64,000 nucleotides of DNA from SABY01 sp964593705 (GTDB lineage: Bacteria; Bacteroidota; Bacteroidia; Bacteroidales; 4484-276), in assembly GCA_964593705.1 (NCBI GenBank), contig CAZQIV010000021.1, forward strand, positions 1-64,000, given 5' to 3'. Below are positions 19,026 to 27,509 of this stretch, piece by piece. Positions within the stretch are counted from its first letter, which is position 1, and every line of letters starts with the position of its first letter. Below the pieces are notes generated by a model. It had not been told where the DNA came from, made no database searches, and saw only the letters and a list, made by a program, of their open reading frames with translations. Made by a program: the position numbers and the translations under genes.

Positions 19026-19574
19026 ATGAGTAAACCAATAGTTGCTACAACTTCACTTGCAGGATGCTTCGGTTGTCACATGTCTTTATTGGACATCGAT
19101 GAGAGAATTCTGGATTTGATTGAACTTGTTGAGTTCCACAAGTCACCCATCGACGACATTAAAGAATTCACAAAATATTGCGATATAGGCCTTATCGAAG
19201 GTGGATGCTGTAATAGCGAGAATATTCATGTACTTAAAGATTTCAGGAAAAACTGTAAAATACTCGTTTCACTCGGCGAATGTGCCATTATGGGCGGCCT
19301 GCCGGCACTGCGCAATGGCATCCCGATAAAAGAGTGCCTGGATGAGGCCTACCTTAACGGACCTACCGTAAAACACAACCCAAAAGGAATTATTCCAAAT
19401 GATGATGAACTTCCTATGCTTCTCGACAAGGTATATCCCTGTCATGAAATTGTAAAAATAGATTACTATCTTCCGGGCTGTCCGCCAAGTGCCGAACTCA
19501 TCTGGAATGCATTGGTTGCGCTTGTAACCGGCGATCCGATGAAGCTGCCTTATGAAGTTGTAAAATTCGATTAA
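19026..19574 (+). CDS. hoxY: NAD-reducing hydrogenase small subunit HoxY
   Basis: A 182-residue [NiFe]-hydrogenase small subunit of the short, signal-less cytoplasmic type. It has Cys14 and Cys17 (AGCFGC), a later Cys in SLGECAIMGG and the Cys of YLPGCPPS, the four ligands of the proximal [4Fe-4S] cluster. The lack of a twin-arginine signal fits a soluble group 3 enzyme. It lies 18 bases before hoxH. Confidence 0.92.
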   Translation: MSKPIVATTSLAGCFGCHMSLLDIDERILDLIELVEFHKSPIDDIKEFTKYCDIGLIEGGCCNSENIHVLKDFRKNCKILVSLGECAIMGGLPALRNGIPIKECLDEAYLNGPTVKHNPKGIIPNDDELPMLLDKVYPCHEIVKIDYYLPGCPPSAELIWNALVALVTGDPMKLPYEVVKFD

Positions 19575-19592
19575 TATTAAAACGAAAGAACA

Positions 19593-21044
19593 ATGGGACA
19601 AAAAATAACAATAGAACCGGTAACTCGCGTGGAAGGTCACGGAAAAGTTACCATTCATCTTGATGATAAAGGCAATGTAAAACAAACACGTCTTCATATC
19701 GTGGAGTTCCGCGGGTTTGAGCGTTTTGTGCAAGGCCGACCATATTGGGAAGCGCCTGTACTTGTACAGCGTCTTTGCGGTATTTGCCCGGTTAGCCATC
19801 ACCTGGCAGCCGCCAAAGCACTCGATGTGATTGTTGGTGCCGGAACGGGTGACGGACTTACACCTACCGGAGAAAAAATGAGGCGACTGATGCACTATGG
19901 ACAAACGTTCCAGTCGCATGCGCTACACTTTTTCCACCTTGCCTCGCCCGACTTGCTCTTTGGTGTTGACGGCGATCCTATGATTAGGAATGTGATTGGT
20001 GTGGCACTGAAGCATAAAGATTTGGCTGTTCAGGGTGTGATGATGCGTAAATTCGGCCAGGAGATTATTAAGGCTACAGCCGGTAAAAAAATACACGGCA
20101 CAGGAGCTATTCCCGGTGGTATTAATAAACACCTTTCTATCGAAGAAAGAGACAGCTTCCTCAAAGGTGCTGATCCTTTGAATACCACAAAAATGATCAG
20201 TTGGGCACAGGATGCAGTTAACTTCTTTAAAGCTTATCATAAAGAAAACAAAGACTTTATTGATGGTTTTGCTACTTTCCCATCGAGCCACCTGAGCCTT
20301 GTTAGAAAAGACGGAGCCATGGATCTGTATCACGGAGTGCTGAGGGCAATCGATACCGATGGTAAGAAAATTCTTAACGATGTGGATTATCAGGATTACG
20401 ATAAATACATTGATGAGGAAGTTCGTAATTGGAGTTACATGAAATTCCCTTACCTTTTGGATTTGGGTAAAGAAGATGGTTGGTATCGCGTAGGACCACT
20501 TGCCCGCTGCAATACCGCCGATTTTATTCCTACTCCATTGGCACAAAAAGAATTCGAGATATTTAAAAACTATACAAATGGCAAACCCAACGGCATGTCG
20601 ATGCACATGCACTGGGCTCGCCTTATCGAGACTTTGCATGCCGCTGAAATGATGCATGAACTGCTCAACGATCCTGACTTGCTGAAAGATGATTTGGTAA
20701 TTAAAGGTAAAAAAATTAAACGGGGAGTTGGACTTATCGAGGCTCCGCGTGGAACCTTGTTCCATCATTACGAAATCAATGATAGAGATCAGATTGAAAT
20801 GGCAAACCTTATTGTTTCAACAACCAACAATAATGAGCCCATGAATCGTGCAGTGAACAGCGTTGCAAAGCAGTACATGAACGGCCAGAAAGAGATTACC
20901 GAAGGTATGAGGAATGCTGTGGAAGTTGCTATACGTGCTTACGATCCTTGTTTGAGCTGTGCAACTCACGCGCTTGGACAGATGCCACTTGAGATTACCT
21001 TATTTGATGTTCATAATAATTTGATTGATAAAAAACGTTCGTAA
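19593..21044 (+). CDS. hoxH: NAD-reducing hydrogenase large (Ni-Fe) subunit HoxH
   Basis: The catalytic subunit, 483 residues, converting H2 to protons and electrons at the Ni-Fe(CN)2CO site. Both Ni-binding motifs are intact: RLCGICPVSH near residue 60 and DPCLSCATH near residue 450. About 24 residues follow the final motif His (ALGQMPLEITLF...), a C-terminal extension that a maturation protease must remove. The protease gene hoxW starts at the next base. HypA-F maturation genes are not in the window. Confidence 0.95.
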   Translation: MGQKITIEPVTRVEGHGKVTIHLDDKGNVKQTRLHIVEFRGFERFVQGRPYWEAPVLVQRLCGICPVSHHLAAAKALDVIVGAGTGDGLTPTGEKMRRLMHYGQTFQSHALHFFHLASPDLLFGVDGDPMIRNVIGVALKHKDLAVQGVMMRKFGQEIIKATAGKKIHGTGAIPGGINKHLSIEERDSFLKGADPLNTTKMISWAQDAVNFFKAYHKENKDFIDGFATFPSSHLSLVRKDGAMDLYHGVLRAIDTDGKKILNDVDYQDYDKYIDEEVRNWSYMKFPYLLDLGKEDGWYRVGPLARCNTADFIPTPLAQKEFEIFKNYTNGKPNGMSMHMHWARLIETLHAAEMMHELLNDPDLLKDDLVIKGKKIKRGVGLIEAPRGTLFHHYEINDRDQIEMANLIVSTTNNNEPMNRAVNSVAKQYMNGQKEITEGMRNAVEVAIRAYDPCLSCATHALGQMPLEITLFDVHNNLIDKKRS

Positions 21045-21530
21045 TTGTCTGAAAAACTTCAAATATTAATATATGGATATGGAAACCCGGGTCGTCAGGA
21101 TGATGGCCTGGGTAATCATTTTGTGGAAAAAGTAAAAACCTGGGCTGAAGAAAACAGACTATCAAACATTTCTTTCGATTCCAACTATCAGCTCAATATC
21201 GAAGATGCTGCTGAAATATCAGATAAGGATATTGTGATTTTTGTGGATGCCTCGATAGAAGATATTGAAAGCTTTGAACTGGATGAGATAACTCCCGATG
21301 CCAAAGTTGAGTTTTCGATGCATGCGGTTTCAGCATCCTATGTTGTTCATTTATGCAGGGATATCTATCAAAAGTCACCAAAATCCTTTTTGCTGCATGT
21401 TAAAGGTTACGAATGGGAGTTTATGGAAGGCATTACTGAAAAGGCCTTGAAGAATTTTGAAAAAGCTTTCGAGTACATGAAACCAATGCTTTTGAATCCA
21501 CAGAAATTACTGAACTACCAACAAATTTGA
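21045..21530 (+). CDS. hoxW: hydrogenase maturation protease HoxW
   Basis: A 161-residue HyaD/HoxW-type endopeptidase. The N-terminal GYGNPGRQDDGLG motif, the Ni-sensing Asp (IVIFVDASIE) and the later His (FSMHAVSAS) are family hallmarks. The only plausible start is TTG at 21045, directly abutting the hoxH TAA (21042-21044). There is no ATG before the GYGNPG motif. This rare start and zero-base spacing suggest low, coupled translation. Confidence 0.88.
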   Translation: MSEKLQILIYGYGNPGRQDDGLGNHFVEKVKTWAEENRLSNISFDSNYQLNIEDAAEISDKDIVIFVDASIEDIESFELDEITPDAKVEFSMHAVSASYVVHLCRDIYQKSPKSFLLHVKGYEWEFMEGITEKALKNFEKAFEYMKPMLLNPQKLLNYQQI

Positions 21531-21551
21531 TTAAATCTTAAATAATAAAGT

Positions 21552-22535
21552 ATGAATACTTCAACAAAATATATGGGATTGGAATTGAAAAATCCAATCA
21601 TTGTCAGCAGTTCAAGGTTAACCGGGTCATACGACAAAATTGTAGAATGTGCTAAAAACGGGGCAGCGGCCATTGTTCTAAAATCCCTTTTTGAAGAACA
21701 AATCATTTCGGATATTGATGCTAAACTTCAAGATAATGAAATGTACTTTTGGTATCCTGAAGCAACAAAATTCGTGAAAGGCATTTCAAAAGATCACGGT
21801 GTTAACGAGTATATCAAACTCATCAAAAAGGTAAAAGAGAATATCGATATCCCGGTTATTGCAAGTGTTAATTGTAATACTTCTCACGAATGGCCTGCTT
21901 TTGCCAGTGAACTCGAAAAGGCAGGAGCAGATGCTATCGAGTTGAACATTGCTATTTTTCCATTTGATGAAAATGTGGAAAGTAAAGACATCGAAAACCT
22001 TTACATCGGGATTTTGAAGGAAGTTAAATTGCATGTTTCAATTCCTGTGAGTATTAAACTGGGTTCCTGTTTTACAAACATCTCACGAATTGTAAGTTTG
22101 CTCGATGTTGCCGGTGCAAATGGTCTTGTTTTATTCAATCGCTTTTTCCGCCCCGACATTGATATCGAAAAAGGTGAATTGATATTTGACAATTATCTGA
22201 GTGAACCTTCGGAAATGACCCAGTCGCTACGTTGGGTTGGATTGATGGCCGGCAAAGTAAAATGTGATATTGTTGCCAGCACCGGAATTCATGATTACCA
22301 GGGAGTAGTTAAACAAATTATGGCAGGAGCCTCTGCAACTGCGGTTTGTTCTGTTTTGTACAAAAAAGGCATTCCTTACATAAAAGAAATGATTAGCGAT
22401 TTGGAAAATTGGATGCAGACCAACAAAATTAAATCATTGGATGATATCAGGGGAAAGATTAATGTAGGTAAAGATAATTCCGCTGAATTTGAGCGTGTAC
22501 AATTTATGCGCAAAACCACCGGTATTTTTAATTAG
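21552..22535 (+). CDS. dihydroorotate-dehydrogenase-like FMN protein
   Basis: A 327-residue TIM-barrel flavoprotein related to class 1 PyrD (GLELKNPIIVSSSRLTGS at the N-terminus; IVASTGIHDYQGVVKQIMAGA for the FMN phosphate). The segment where class 1 enzymes have the substrate/catalytic SCPN loop reads IELNIAIFPFDENV, so orotate chemistry is doubtful. It lies 21 bases after hoxW as the last gene of the hydrogenase operon. I recall such proteins near pyruvate:ferredoxin oxidoreductase genes in Bacteroidota. A redox accessory role is inference. Confidence 0.8.
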   Translation: MNTSTKYMGLELKNPIIVSSSRLTGSYDKIVECAKNGAAAIVLKSLFEEQIISDIDAKLQDNEMYFWYPEATKFVKGISKDHGVNEYIKLIKKVKENIDIPVIASVNCNTSHEWPAFASELEKAGADAIELNIAIFPFDENVESKDIENLYIGILKEVKLHVSIPVSIKLGSCFTNISRIVSLLDVAGANGLVLFNRFFRPDIDIEKGELIFDNYLSEPSEMTQSLRWVGLMAGKVKCDIVASTGIHDYQGVVKQIMAGASATAVCSVLYKKGIPYIKEMISDLENWMQTNKIKSLDDIRGKINVGKDNSAEFERVQFMRKTTGIFN

Positions 22536-22719
22536 TGCTTGTCCATAAAGTCGATACTTTACTGATTTTGCCCGCGCGACCCCTTAGTCCCCGCCAGCTG
22601 GCGGGGAAGCCCCTCGCTACCAGTGCGTTGGCCAGTCCTCCCCTTCAGGGGAGCCAGCCTTGCCGGCTAGGCAGGTTAGAGGGGTGCGCGGTGGAGAGCA
22701 AGTTTAAAGACCGACACTA
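22536..22719. repeat. MITE-like element, copy B (inverted relative to copy A)
   Basis: It begins one base after the stop codon of the PyrD-like gene. The left terminal repeat is TGCTTGTCCATAAAGTCG (22536-22553); the right end (22701-22719) is a degraded inverse. The interior is the reverse complement of copy A at 391-563, sharing CCCCTTCAGGGG, AGCCTTGCCGGCTAGGCAGG and the CAGTGCGTTGG segment. No coding capacity. Confidence 0.65.
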
Positions 22720-22743
22720 ATTAACCCCTTCTTTGTAGTAATT

Positions 22744-22817
22744 TTTCCCGCCTATTTCGCTGATTAGCGCAGATTTTCTCTGCGCTAATAAGCGAAATCT
22801 GCGGGAAACTTTTTTTT
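22744..22817 (+). terminator. long hairpin plus T tract after the hox operon
   Basis: Arms of about 27 bases (TTTCCCGC...ATTTCGCT...TAGCGCAGA and its inverse, 22744-22808) flank a short TTTTC loop and are followed by an eight-T tract (22810-22817). The core (CCCGCAGATTTCGCTGATTA) recurs at about 37395-37490 and 55755-55790, so this is a dispersed repeat that may double as terminator for the operon. Confidence 0.55.
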
Positions 22818-22934
22818 GGTGAGGCATTTTTGTTATTAGGATCAATTCCAAATTTTCCCCATTCTTTTTATTTCCAACGGGCAGTTGTTACTTTTGCATC
22901 ATTCGATGGTTTAGTCGTCAAAAAAAGAGATGTT

Positions 22935-23807
22935 ATGAATAGTGTTCAAAAAAATAAAAGACTGGCATATAATGAAGGGATACTTTCTATTGTAACCAAT
23001 ATATTATTATTTGTACTTAAATACTGGGCTGGAATTGTTACAGGTTCGGTGGCTATTGTTGCAGATGCCTGGCACACACTTTCCGATTCGTTGAGTTCGC
23101 TGGTGGTAATTGTAGGCGCTAAAATAGCATCAAAACCTCCTGATAAAGAACACCCTTTTGGCCATGGAAGGGCTGAGCTTGTTGCATCCATCTTTATTGC
23201 TGCACTGTTGGGATTTGTGGCCTACGAATTTATTTCCGATTCTATTTCGAAACTTAACAACCATAAGGAGGCTGTTTTTGGAACTTTAGCCATTGCGGTT
23301 ACAGTAGCTTCGGTAATAGTAAAAGAAGTACTGGCTCAATATGCTTTTTGGGCTGCCCGAAAATCAGGTTCTGCTGCACTTCGGGCCGATGCCTACCACC
23401 ATCGCACCGATGCAATTTCATCGGTAATTATACTCGTGGGGATTTTGATTGGGCGATATTTTTGGTGGGTTGATGGAGTGCTTGGAATTATTGTAGCATT
23501 CATGATTTTGTATGCTGCCTACGAGATATTATCAGAATCCATAAGCCGGCTTTTGGGTGAAGCACCTGATGACAAACTTATTGATAGCCTGAACGATTGT
23601 GCTGAAAAAGTTAGCAAACTTAACCTTCAGATTCATCATGTGCAAGTACATTCTTATGGCTATCACAAAGAGCTTACCTGCCATATTTACCTGCTAAAAA
23701 CAATGACTGTGGAACAAGCGCACGATCTTTCTGATAAGCTTGAAAAACAAATCAGGCTTGATTTGGAAATTGTTGCTACAATACATGTTGAACCACTTCC
23801 TACTTGA
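22935..23807 (+). CDS. cation diffusion facilitator transporter
   Basis: A proton-coupled divalent metal exporter of 290 residues. The frame is open from 22830, but ATG 22935 (MNSVQKNKRLAYNEG) gives the typical short cytoplasmic N-terminus. About six membrane helices are visible. The metal site is DAWHTLSDS in helix 2 and DAYHHRTDAISS in helix 5, and the conserved HPFGHGRAE loop is present. A C-terminal ferredoxin-like cytoplasmic domain has HHVQVHSYGYHKEL. Zn, Mn, Fe or Ni/Co could be the substrate. Confidence 0.9.
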   Translation: MNSVQKNKRLAYNEGILSIVTNILLFVLKYWAGIVTGSVAIVADAWHTLSDSLSSLVVIVGAKIASKPPDKEHPFGHGRAELVASIFIAALLGFVAYEFISDSISKLNNHKEAVFGTLAIAVTVASVIVKEVLAQYAFWAARKSGSAALRADAYHHRTDAISSVIILVGILIGRYFWWVDGVLGIIVAFMILYAAYEILSESISRLLGEAPDDKLIDSLNDCAEKVSKLNLQIHHVQVHSYGYHKELTCHIYLLKTMTVEQAHDLSDKLEKQIRLDLEIVATIHVEPLPT

Positions 23808-24060
23808 TTAGGTTCAGAATTTCAGAGTACCTGACCCAAGGTAAATGTGTTGTCGCGCAAATCAGATTTCTCTCCGCCAGTTGGCGGTTACTAATGACAA
23901 GTATTTGTACAAAGCTGGAGCAAACATTGTGGGGCAGAGACCCCTCAGTCGCAAGCTCCTTCGAGGTGACAGGGCTTTGGCGGGTGTGTTGGGGTGGATA
24001 AAAGTTATCAATTTGATAATTTCAATACTTCCGAATAGATTTAAGCAAATTTTATTTTCC

Positions 24061-24678
24061 TTATTCTTCAGAAAAATACGCCAGTTTGATAAGCGATGTA
24101 ACAAAATCAAATTCTTCGAGATGAATGTTATCGGGCAGGCGTAGTGGAGTGGAGGTGAGATTCATTATTCCTTTTATTCCGAGTGCGCCAATTAGCGCCA
24201 CATAATTCTCAGGGTCTTCTTCCATGTCGCTAAGTATTGCAAGTGTTATACTCTCCTTCTCAACAACAGCGGCTATTTGCTCTAACGAATAACAAGGCAC
24301 ATTATTAAATGTATTGTTTATTGATTTTGCGGAAGTATCAAAAATTGCCTTTACGTTCAAGGGTACATTTCCCAGGGATAAAATATCGAGAATTGCCCTG
24401 CCGGCATGGCTAAAGCCGATAATACATGCATTTTTGCCAGAGTTGCATTCAAGCTTTTGAGATATTTGATTAATCAGATGCCGCAATTCGTAGCCTTTGC
24501 TGTGGCTGCCCGAAACACCTATTAGCATCAAATCGCGCCTTACATGGACGGGATTTATTTTTAGAAGGCTGGCTAAATCCCGTGAAAAGATATAAGGTTT
24601 TTCAAGGTATTGATATCGCATTAATAAACGCCGGTAATTACTGAGCCGTTCTACTGTTTTTTCAGGAAGCTTAACCAT
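24061..24678 (-). CDS. rex: redox-sensing transcriptional repressor Rex
   Basis: The protein has 205 residues, as usual. The N-terminal winged helix (about 1-80) has the conserved SRDLASLLKINPVHVRRDL recognition segment. The Rossmann domain has IIGFSHAGRAIL as a divergent GxGxxG, then FDTS at the end of beta 2, and the C-terminal swapped helix FVTSLIKLAYFSE. Rex binds NADH or NAD+ and represses fermentation/hydrogen genes when NAD+ is high. A perfect operator lies on the hox promoter at 16356-16373. The rex start codon overlaps the end of the upstream small ORF by 8 bases, implying coupled translation. Confidence 0.92.
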   Translation of the reverse strand: MVKLPEKTVERLSNYRRLLMRYQYLEKPYIFSRDLASLLKINPVHVRRDLMLIGVSGSHSKGYELRHLINQISQKLECNSGKNACIIGFSHAGRAILDILSLGNVPLNVKAIFDTSAKSINNTFNNVPCYSLEQIAAVVEKESITLAILSDMEEDPENYVALIGALGIKGIMNLTSTPLRLPDNIHLEEFDFVTSLIKLAYFSEE

Positions 24679-24910
24679 TCCGGTTTATGTTTTGTCTGGG
24701 AATTTCGATTTGAGGCTTAATAAAATCGCCTTCAATCAAACCTGAATCTCCAATTTTATAGCCTTTGGAGTTCCGCTGGGTTTTAACAATTTCCTGTCCT
24801 TCACAAGCACTTATGCCTGTCCATTTGCAATTTAAACAATGTTTGAAGCCATTAATTTGAACTCCCCAACATTCATTATGCGACAGCTTAGAGGTATCAA
24901 TATTTTTCAT
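24671..24910 (-). CDS. small Cys-rich protein translationally coupled to rex
   Basis: A 79-residue protein I do not recognise. It has four closely spaced cysteines in a region of about 25 residues (CWGVQINGFKHCLNC, then a Cys in SACEGQ), which suggests a metal or Fe-S site. The remainder is polar, with a KGYKIGDSGLIEGD motif. It lies just upstream of rex and overlaps it by 8 bases, so both proteins come from one transcript. A redox or metal-linked partner of Rex is inference only. Confidence 0.65.
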   Translation of the reverse strand: MKNIDTSKLSHNECWGVQINGFKHCLNCKWTGISACEGQEIVKTQRNSKGYKIGDSGLIEGDFIKPQIEIPRQNINRNG

Positions 24911-25358
24911 GCCAAATAAATTTTAGGCGAAAATATAATAAATATCTATTATTATGAAATATGAAACTCATTTATTGATGATTTATAATCAATATTTAAT
25001 TACACTATTGTCCAAGAAAAAATAAAGACTAACAATAGATTCTTCGCTACGCTCAGAAGGACAGGCGTTTAGGCTTTCAGGGAGAGGTTGGGGGGGGGGG
25101 GGGGGGGGGGGGGGCCCCCCCCCCCCCCCCACACCCACAAAAAAAAAAAAAAAGATTTAGGGNNNNNNNNNNAAAAATTGTTTTCCCCAAAGGCACTGAT
25201 GGACGGGGTTTTTGGTTTCCTGGCTGGGTTTGGGGGGCCCCCCCCCCCCCAACCAACCTCTCCCTGACTCACAACTCACAAAGTACTTGTCATTCTGAGC
25301 GTAGCGAAGAATCTGATTTTTTTAGTCGGACTTTAGTGATTTAAATAACATGGAATTC
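24911..25358. other. intergenic region holding a scaffold gap
   Basis: Ten Ns at 25163-25172 are flanked by long G and C homopolymers (about 25090-25130 and 25231-25250) and an A run. These look like low-quality read ends rather than biology. Just outside are inverted copies of the common TTCGCTACGCTCAGAA repeat (about 25037-25060 and 25290-25315). True gap length and content are unknown. Confidence 0.9.
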
Positions 25359-26084
25359 TTAAAACGATGAATAAATCCACCAAATACCCACTAAAATGGC
25401 TGCTACCCCTCCCAAGACCCTTAATATTTTGAATGCTTTGGCTCGTCCTGATAAGGCAGTTTTTAAAGAAATATAGCCAAGTAAAGCTGAGAAAACAATC
25501 ATGGCAGTAATGGTACCAGCACCAAAACCAGTAAGGTACATGGCAGCATCAAAATTACTGGGCAAAGCTAGTGTAGGGAGAATGGCAAATAAATGTGATA
25601 CGCCTGCCAGGCCATGAAATATCCCTATCCCCAGAGAAGCCCTGATATTTTGACGATGTTGTTTTGCGTGTTCATGTGTATGTGCCGCCGCGCTGCTGTG
25701 GACATGGGTCGAAGAGTGATCGTGCCCGTGAATATGAACGATTTCACCATCCTTGGTTTTGTGGATGTGAGGGTGGGCATGTTTTCCTGAAATATTTTTT
25801 ATTCCAACTTTGGCAATTGCCCATACACCAATGAGTATGAGCATGATCCCAACCAGTTGTTCACTATGTTCGGAAATCCTTTCAACCGGAATCAAATCTC
25901 TAAAAAGTAAGAAGAGTAGTCCGATAATAAGTATTCCGATTGTGTGGCCAATTCCCCAGGCAAGCCCCACGCCCCAGGAGCAGTTTTTCGATTCGATTGC
26001 CAATGGTGTAACTGCGGCCAAATGATCGGGCCCTGACAATACATGGGCTATGGCAGCAATAATGCCTGTTAAAAGATTTAGCAT
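25359..26084 (-). CDS. NicO/UreH-like metal permease with His-rich loop
   Basis: A 241-residue membrane protein of about six helices. Helix 1 has AHVLSGPDHLAAVTP, matching the metal-binding HxxxxDH of the NicO/RcnA and UreH-like families. A loop at about 108-152 is extremely His-rich (HAHPHIHKTKDGEIVHIHGH and on). The FHGLAGVSHLF segment is also family-typical. Nickel or cobalt transport is the family role. Location beside a Ni-dependent hydrogenase and its regulator favours nickel supply, which is inference. Confidence 0.85.
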   Translation of the reverse strand: MLNLLTGIIAAIAHVLSGPDHLAAVTPLAIESKNCSWGVGLAWGIGHTIGILIIGLLFLLFRDLIPVERISEHSEQLVGIMLILIGVWAIAKVGIKNISGKHAHPHIHKTKDGEIVHIHGHDHSSTHVHSSAAAHTHEHAKQHRQNIRASLGIGIFHGLAGVSHLFAILPTLALPSNFDAAMYLTGFGAGTITAMIVFSALLGYISLKTALSGRAKAFKILRVLGGVAAILVGIWWIYSSF

Positions 26085-26192
26085 AATGCAATGATTCTAT
26101 TACATTTATAAAAGGCAAGGTGTTTTCTCAAACCACAGTAGAGGGTTTGCATAAATGGATAGTAGTGTGCTTGATGCCGTGGCTGCCATAAT

Positions 26193-27509
26193 TTACTTTT
26201 GATGATCCTGATGGAATTTTTTAAGCCGGTATTCGAGGTCAGGAAACTGAGTTCTTTTTACAAGGGAAACACATGCCCGGATTCCCTCATGCCGTTCACT
26301 TCCGGTGATATCGAGTGTAATAGCCGAAATGCCATAGTACAAAAGTTTTTCAAGTAGTTCGCTTCCTGAGAAGCCCGGATATGCAAAGGTGAAGTAAAAG
26401 CCATCAGCAATGGGTTCATCCTCGTCCATGTCATAAACGATTTTAAAACCATTTTCGATGAACATCTTTTTCATGATTTTTGCCTTTTGACCATATTCCT
26501 TTACCTTTTCCACAAAATTTAAATTGCCTTCATTGGCTGCTTTTAAAATTGCAGTAAGTGCATATTGTGCAGAATGGTTGGTGCCTGAACTCAAAGAGTA
26601 GATTGAGCCGAATATCAAAGCATAACCCACATTGTCTGACCTATAGTAACGCAGTAAGTCCGGAGCTGTGGTATTAAAAAGCTTGTTGGATATCACCATC
26701 ATACCCACGCGTTCGCCGGCATAACTGAACACTTTAGAACTTGAGATAAGCAAAACATAATTATCGGTGTAGTTGGCTACAGATGGCTGATAGGGTGCTT
26801 GCCCCGGTTTTGAATAATCCTTTCTGAAATCCATGCCAAAATAGGCTAAATCTTCAATAACAATTATTTTGTATTTATTGGCTAACTCTCCGATAATCTG
26901 AAGCTCAGTATCCGTAAAGCAGATCCATGAAGGATTGTTCGGGTTGGAGTATAGCAAGGAACAGAATCTTCCTGTTGACAAATATGATTCGAGTTTTTTT
27001 CTGAGTTTTTCTCCCCGGTAATTGTAAACATCAAACGAATCCCATCCTTGTCCCATTACCCTAAGCTGCTGCTTATGAACCGGAAATCCGGGATCGATAA
27101 ACAAGGTTCCTTCACGTTCGGCATGCATACGGTTAAGGGTCATAAATGCAGCAAAACTTCCTTGCATAGATCCTACTGTTGGCAGGCAACCCTCGGAGCT
27201 GACATCAATATTCATGAAATTTTTAATAAACTTTGAGATTTGTTCTTTCAGTGGGGCAATACCAAAAATATCAGGATATATGGCTGCTACTCCTCTGTCT
27301 AAAGCAGCTTTTTGTGCCTCAACACCAATACTTGTGGGGGGCAAGCCGGGAATGCCCATCTCCATGCGAACAAATTTTTCACCACTCGCTGTTTCGATTT
27401 GATCTATTAATTTTTTAATTTCCCGAATGGAGGCTTCACCCACACTTTTCAATCCGCTTTCCTTAATTTTCTTTTCAACAATCTCAAAATTTATTGGTGT
27501 ATCTTTCAT
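26193..27509 (-). CDS. class I/II PLP-dependent aminotransferase
   Basis: A fold-type I aminotransferase of 438 residues. The PLP Lys is in SSSKVFSYAGERVG. The substrate-binding Asn/Pro stretch is YSNPNNPSWICFTD, and IEDLAYFGMDF carries the cofactor-contacting Asp and Tyr. YNYRGEKL and the C-terminal arginine near ERHEGIRACVS fit the family. The exact substrate cannot be read from sequence. It stands alone, 108 bases upstream of the NicO-like gene in transcription order. Confidence 0.85.
   Translation of the reverse strand: MKDTPINFEIVEKKIKESGLKSVGEASIREIKKLIDQIETASGEKFVRMEMGIPGLPPTSIGVEAQKAALDRGVAAIYPDIFGIAPLKEQISKFIKNFMNIDVSSEGCLPTVGSMQGSFAAFMTLNRMHAEREGTLFIDPGFPVHKQQLRVMGQGWDSFDVYNYRGEKLRKKLESYLSTGRFCSLLYSNPNNPSWICFTDTELQIIGELANKYKIIVIEDLAYFGMDFRKDYSKPGQAPYQPSVANYTDNYVLLISSSKVFSYAGERVGMMVISNKLFNTTAPDLLRYYRSDNVGYALIFGSIYSLSSGTNHSAQYALTAILKAANEGNLNFVEKVKEYGQKAKIMKKMFIENGFKIVYDMDEDEPIADGFYFTFAYPGFSGSELLEKLLYYGISAITLDITGSERHEGIRACVSLVKRTQFPDLEYRLKKFHQDHQK

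Noticed and set aside
19923..20768. Long antisense open frame opposite hoxH (281 codons)
   Set aside because: hoxH on the plus strand has intact catalytic motifs; the antisense frame has no recognisable domain and mirrors codon bias.
25069..25272. A 67-codon open frame across the gap
   Set aside because: It consists of poly-Gly/Pro from homopolymers and crosses the Ns; it is an artefact.
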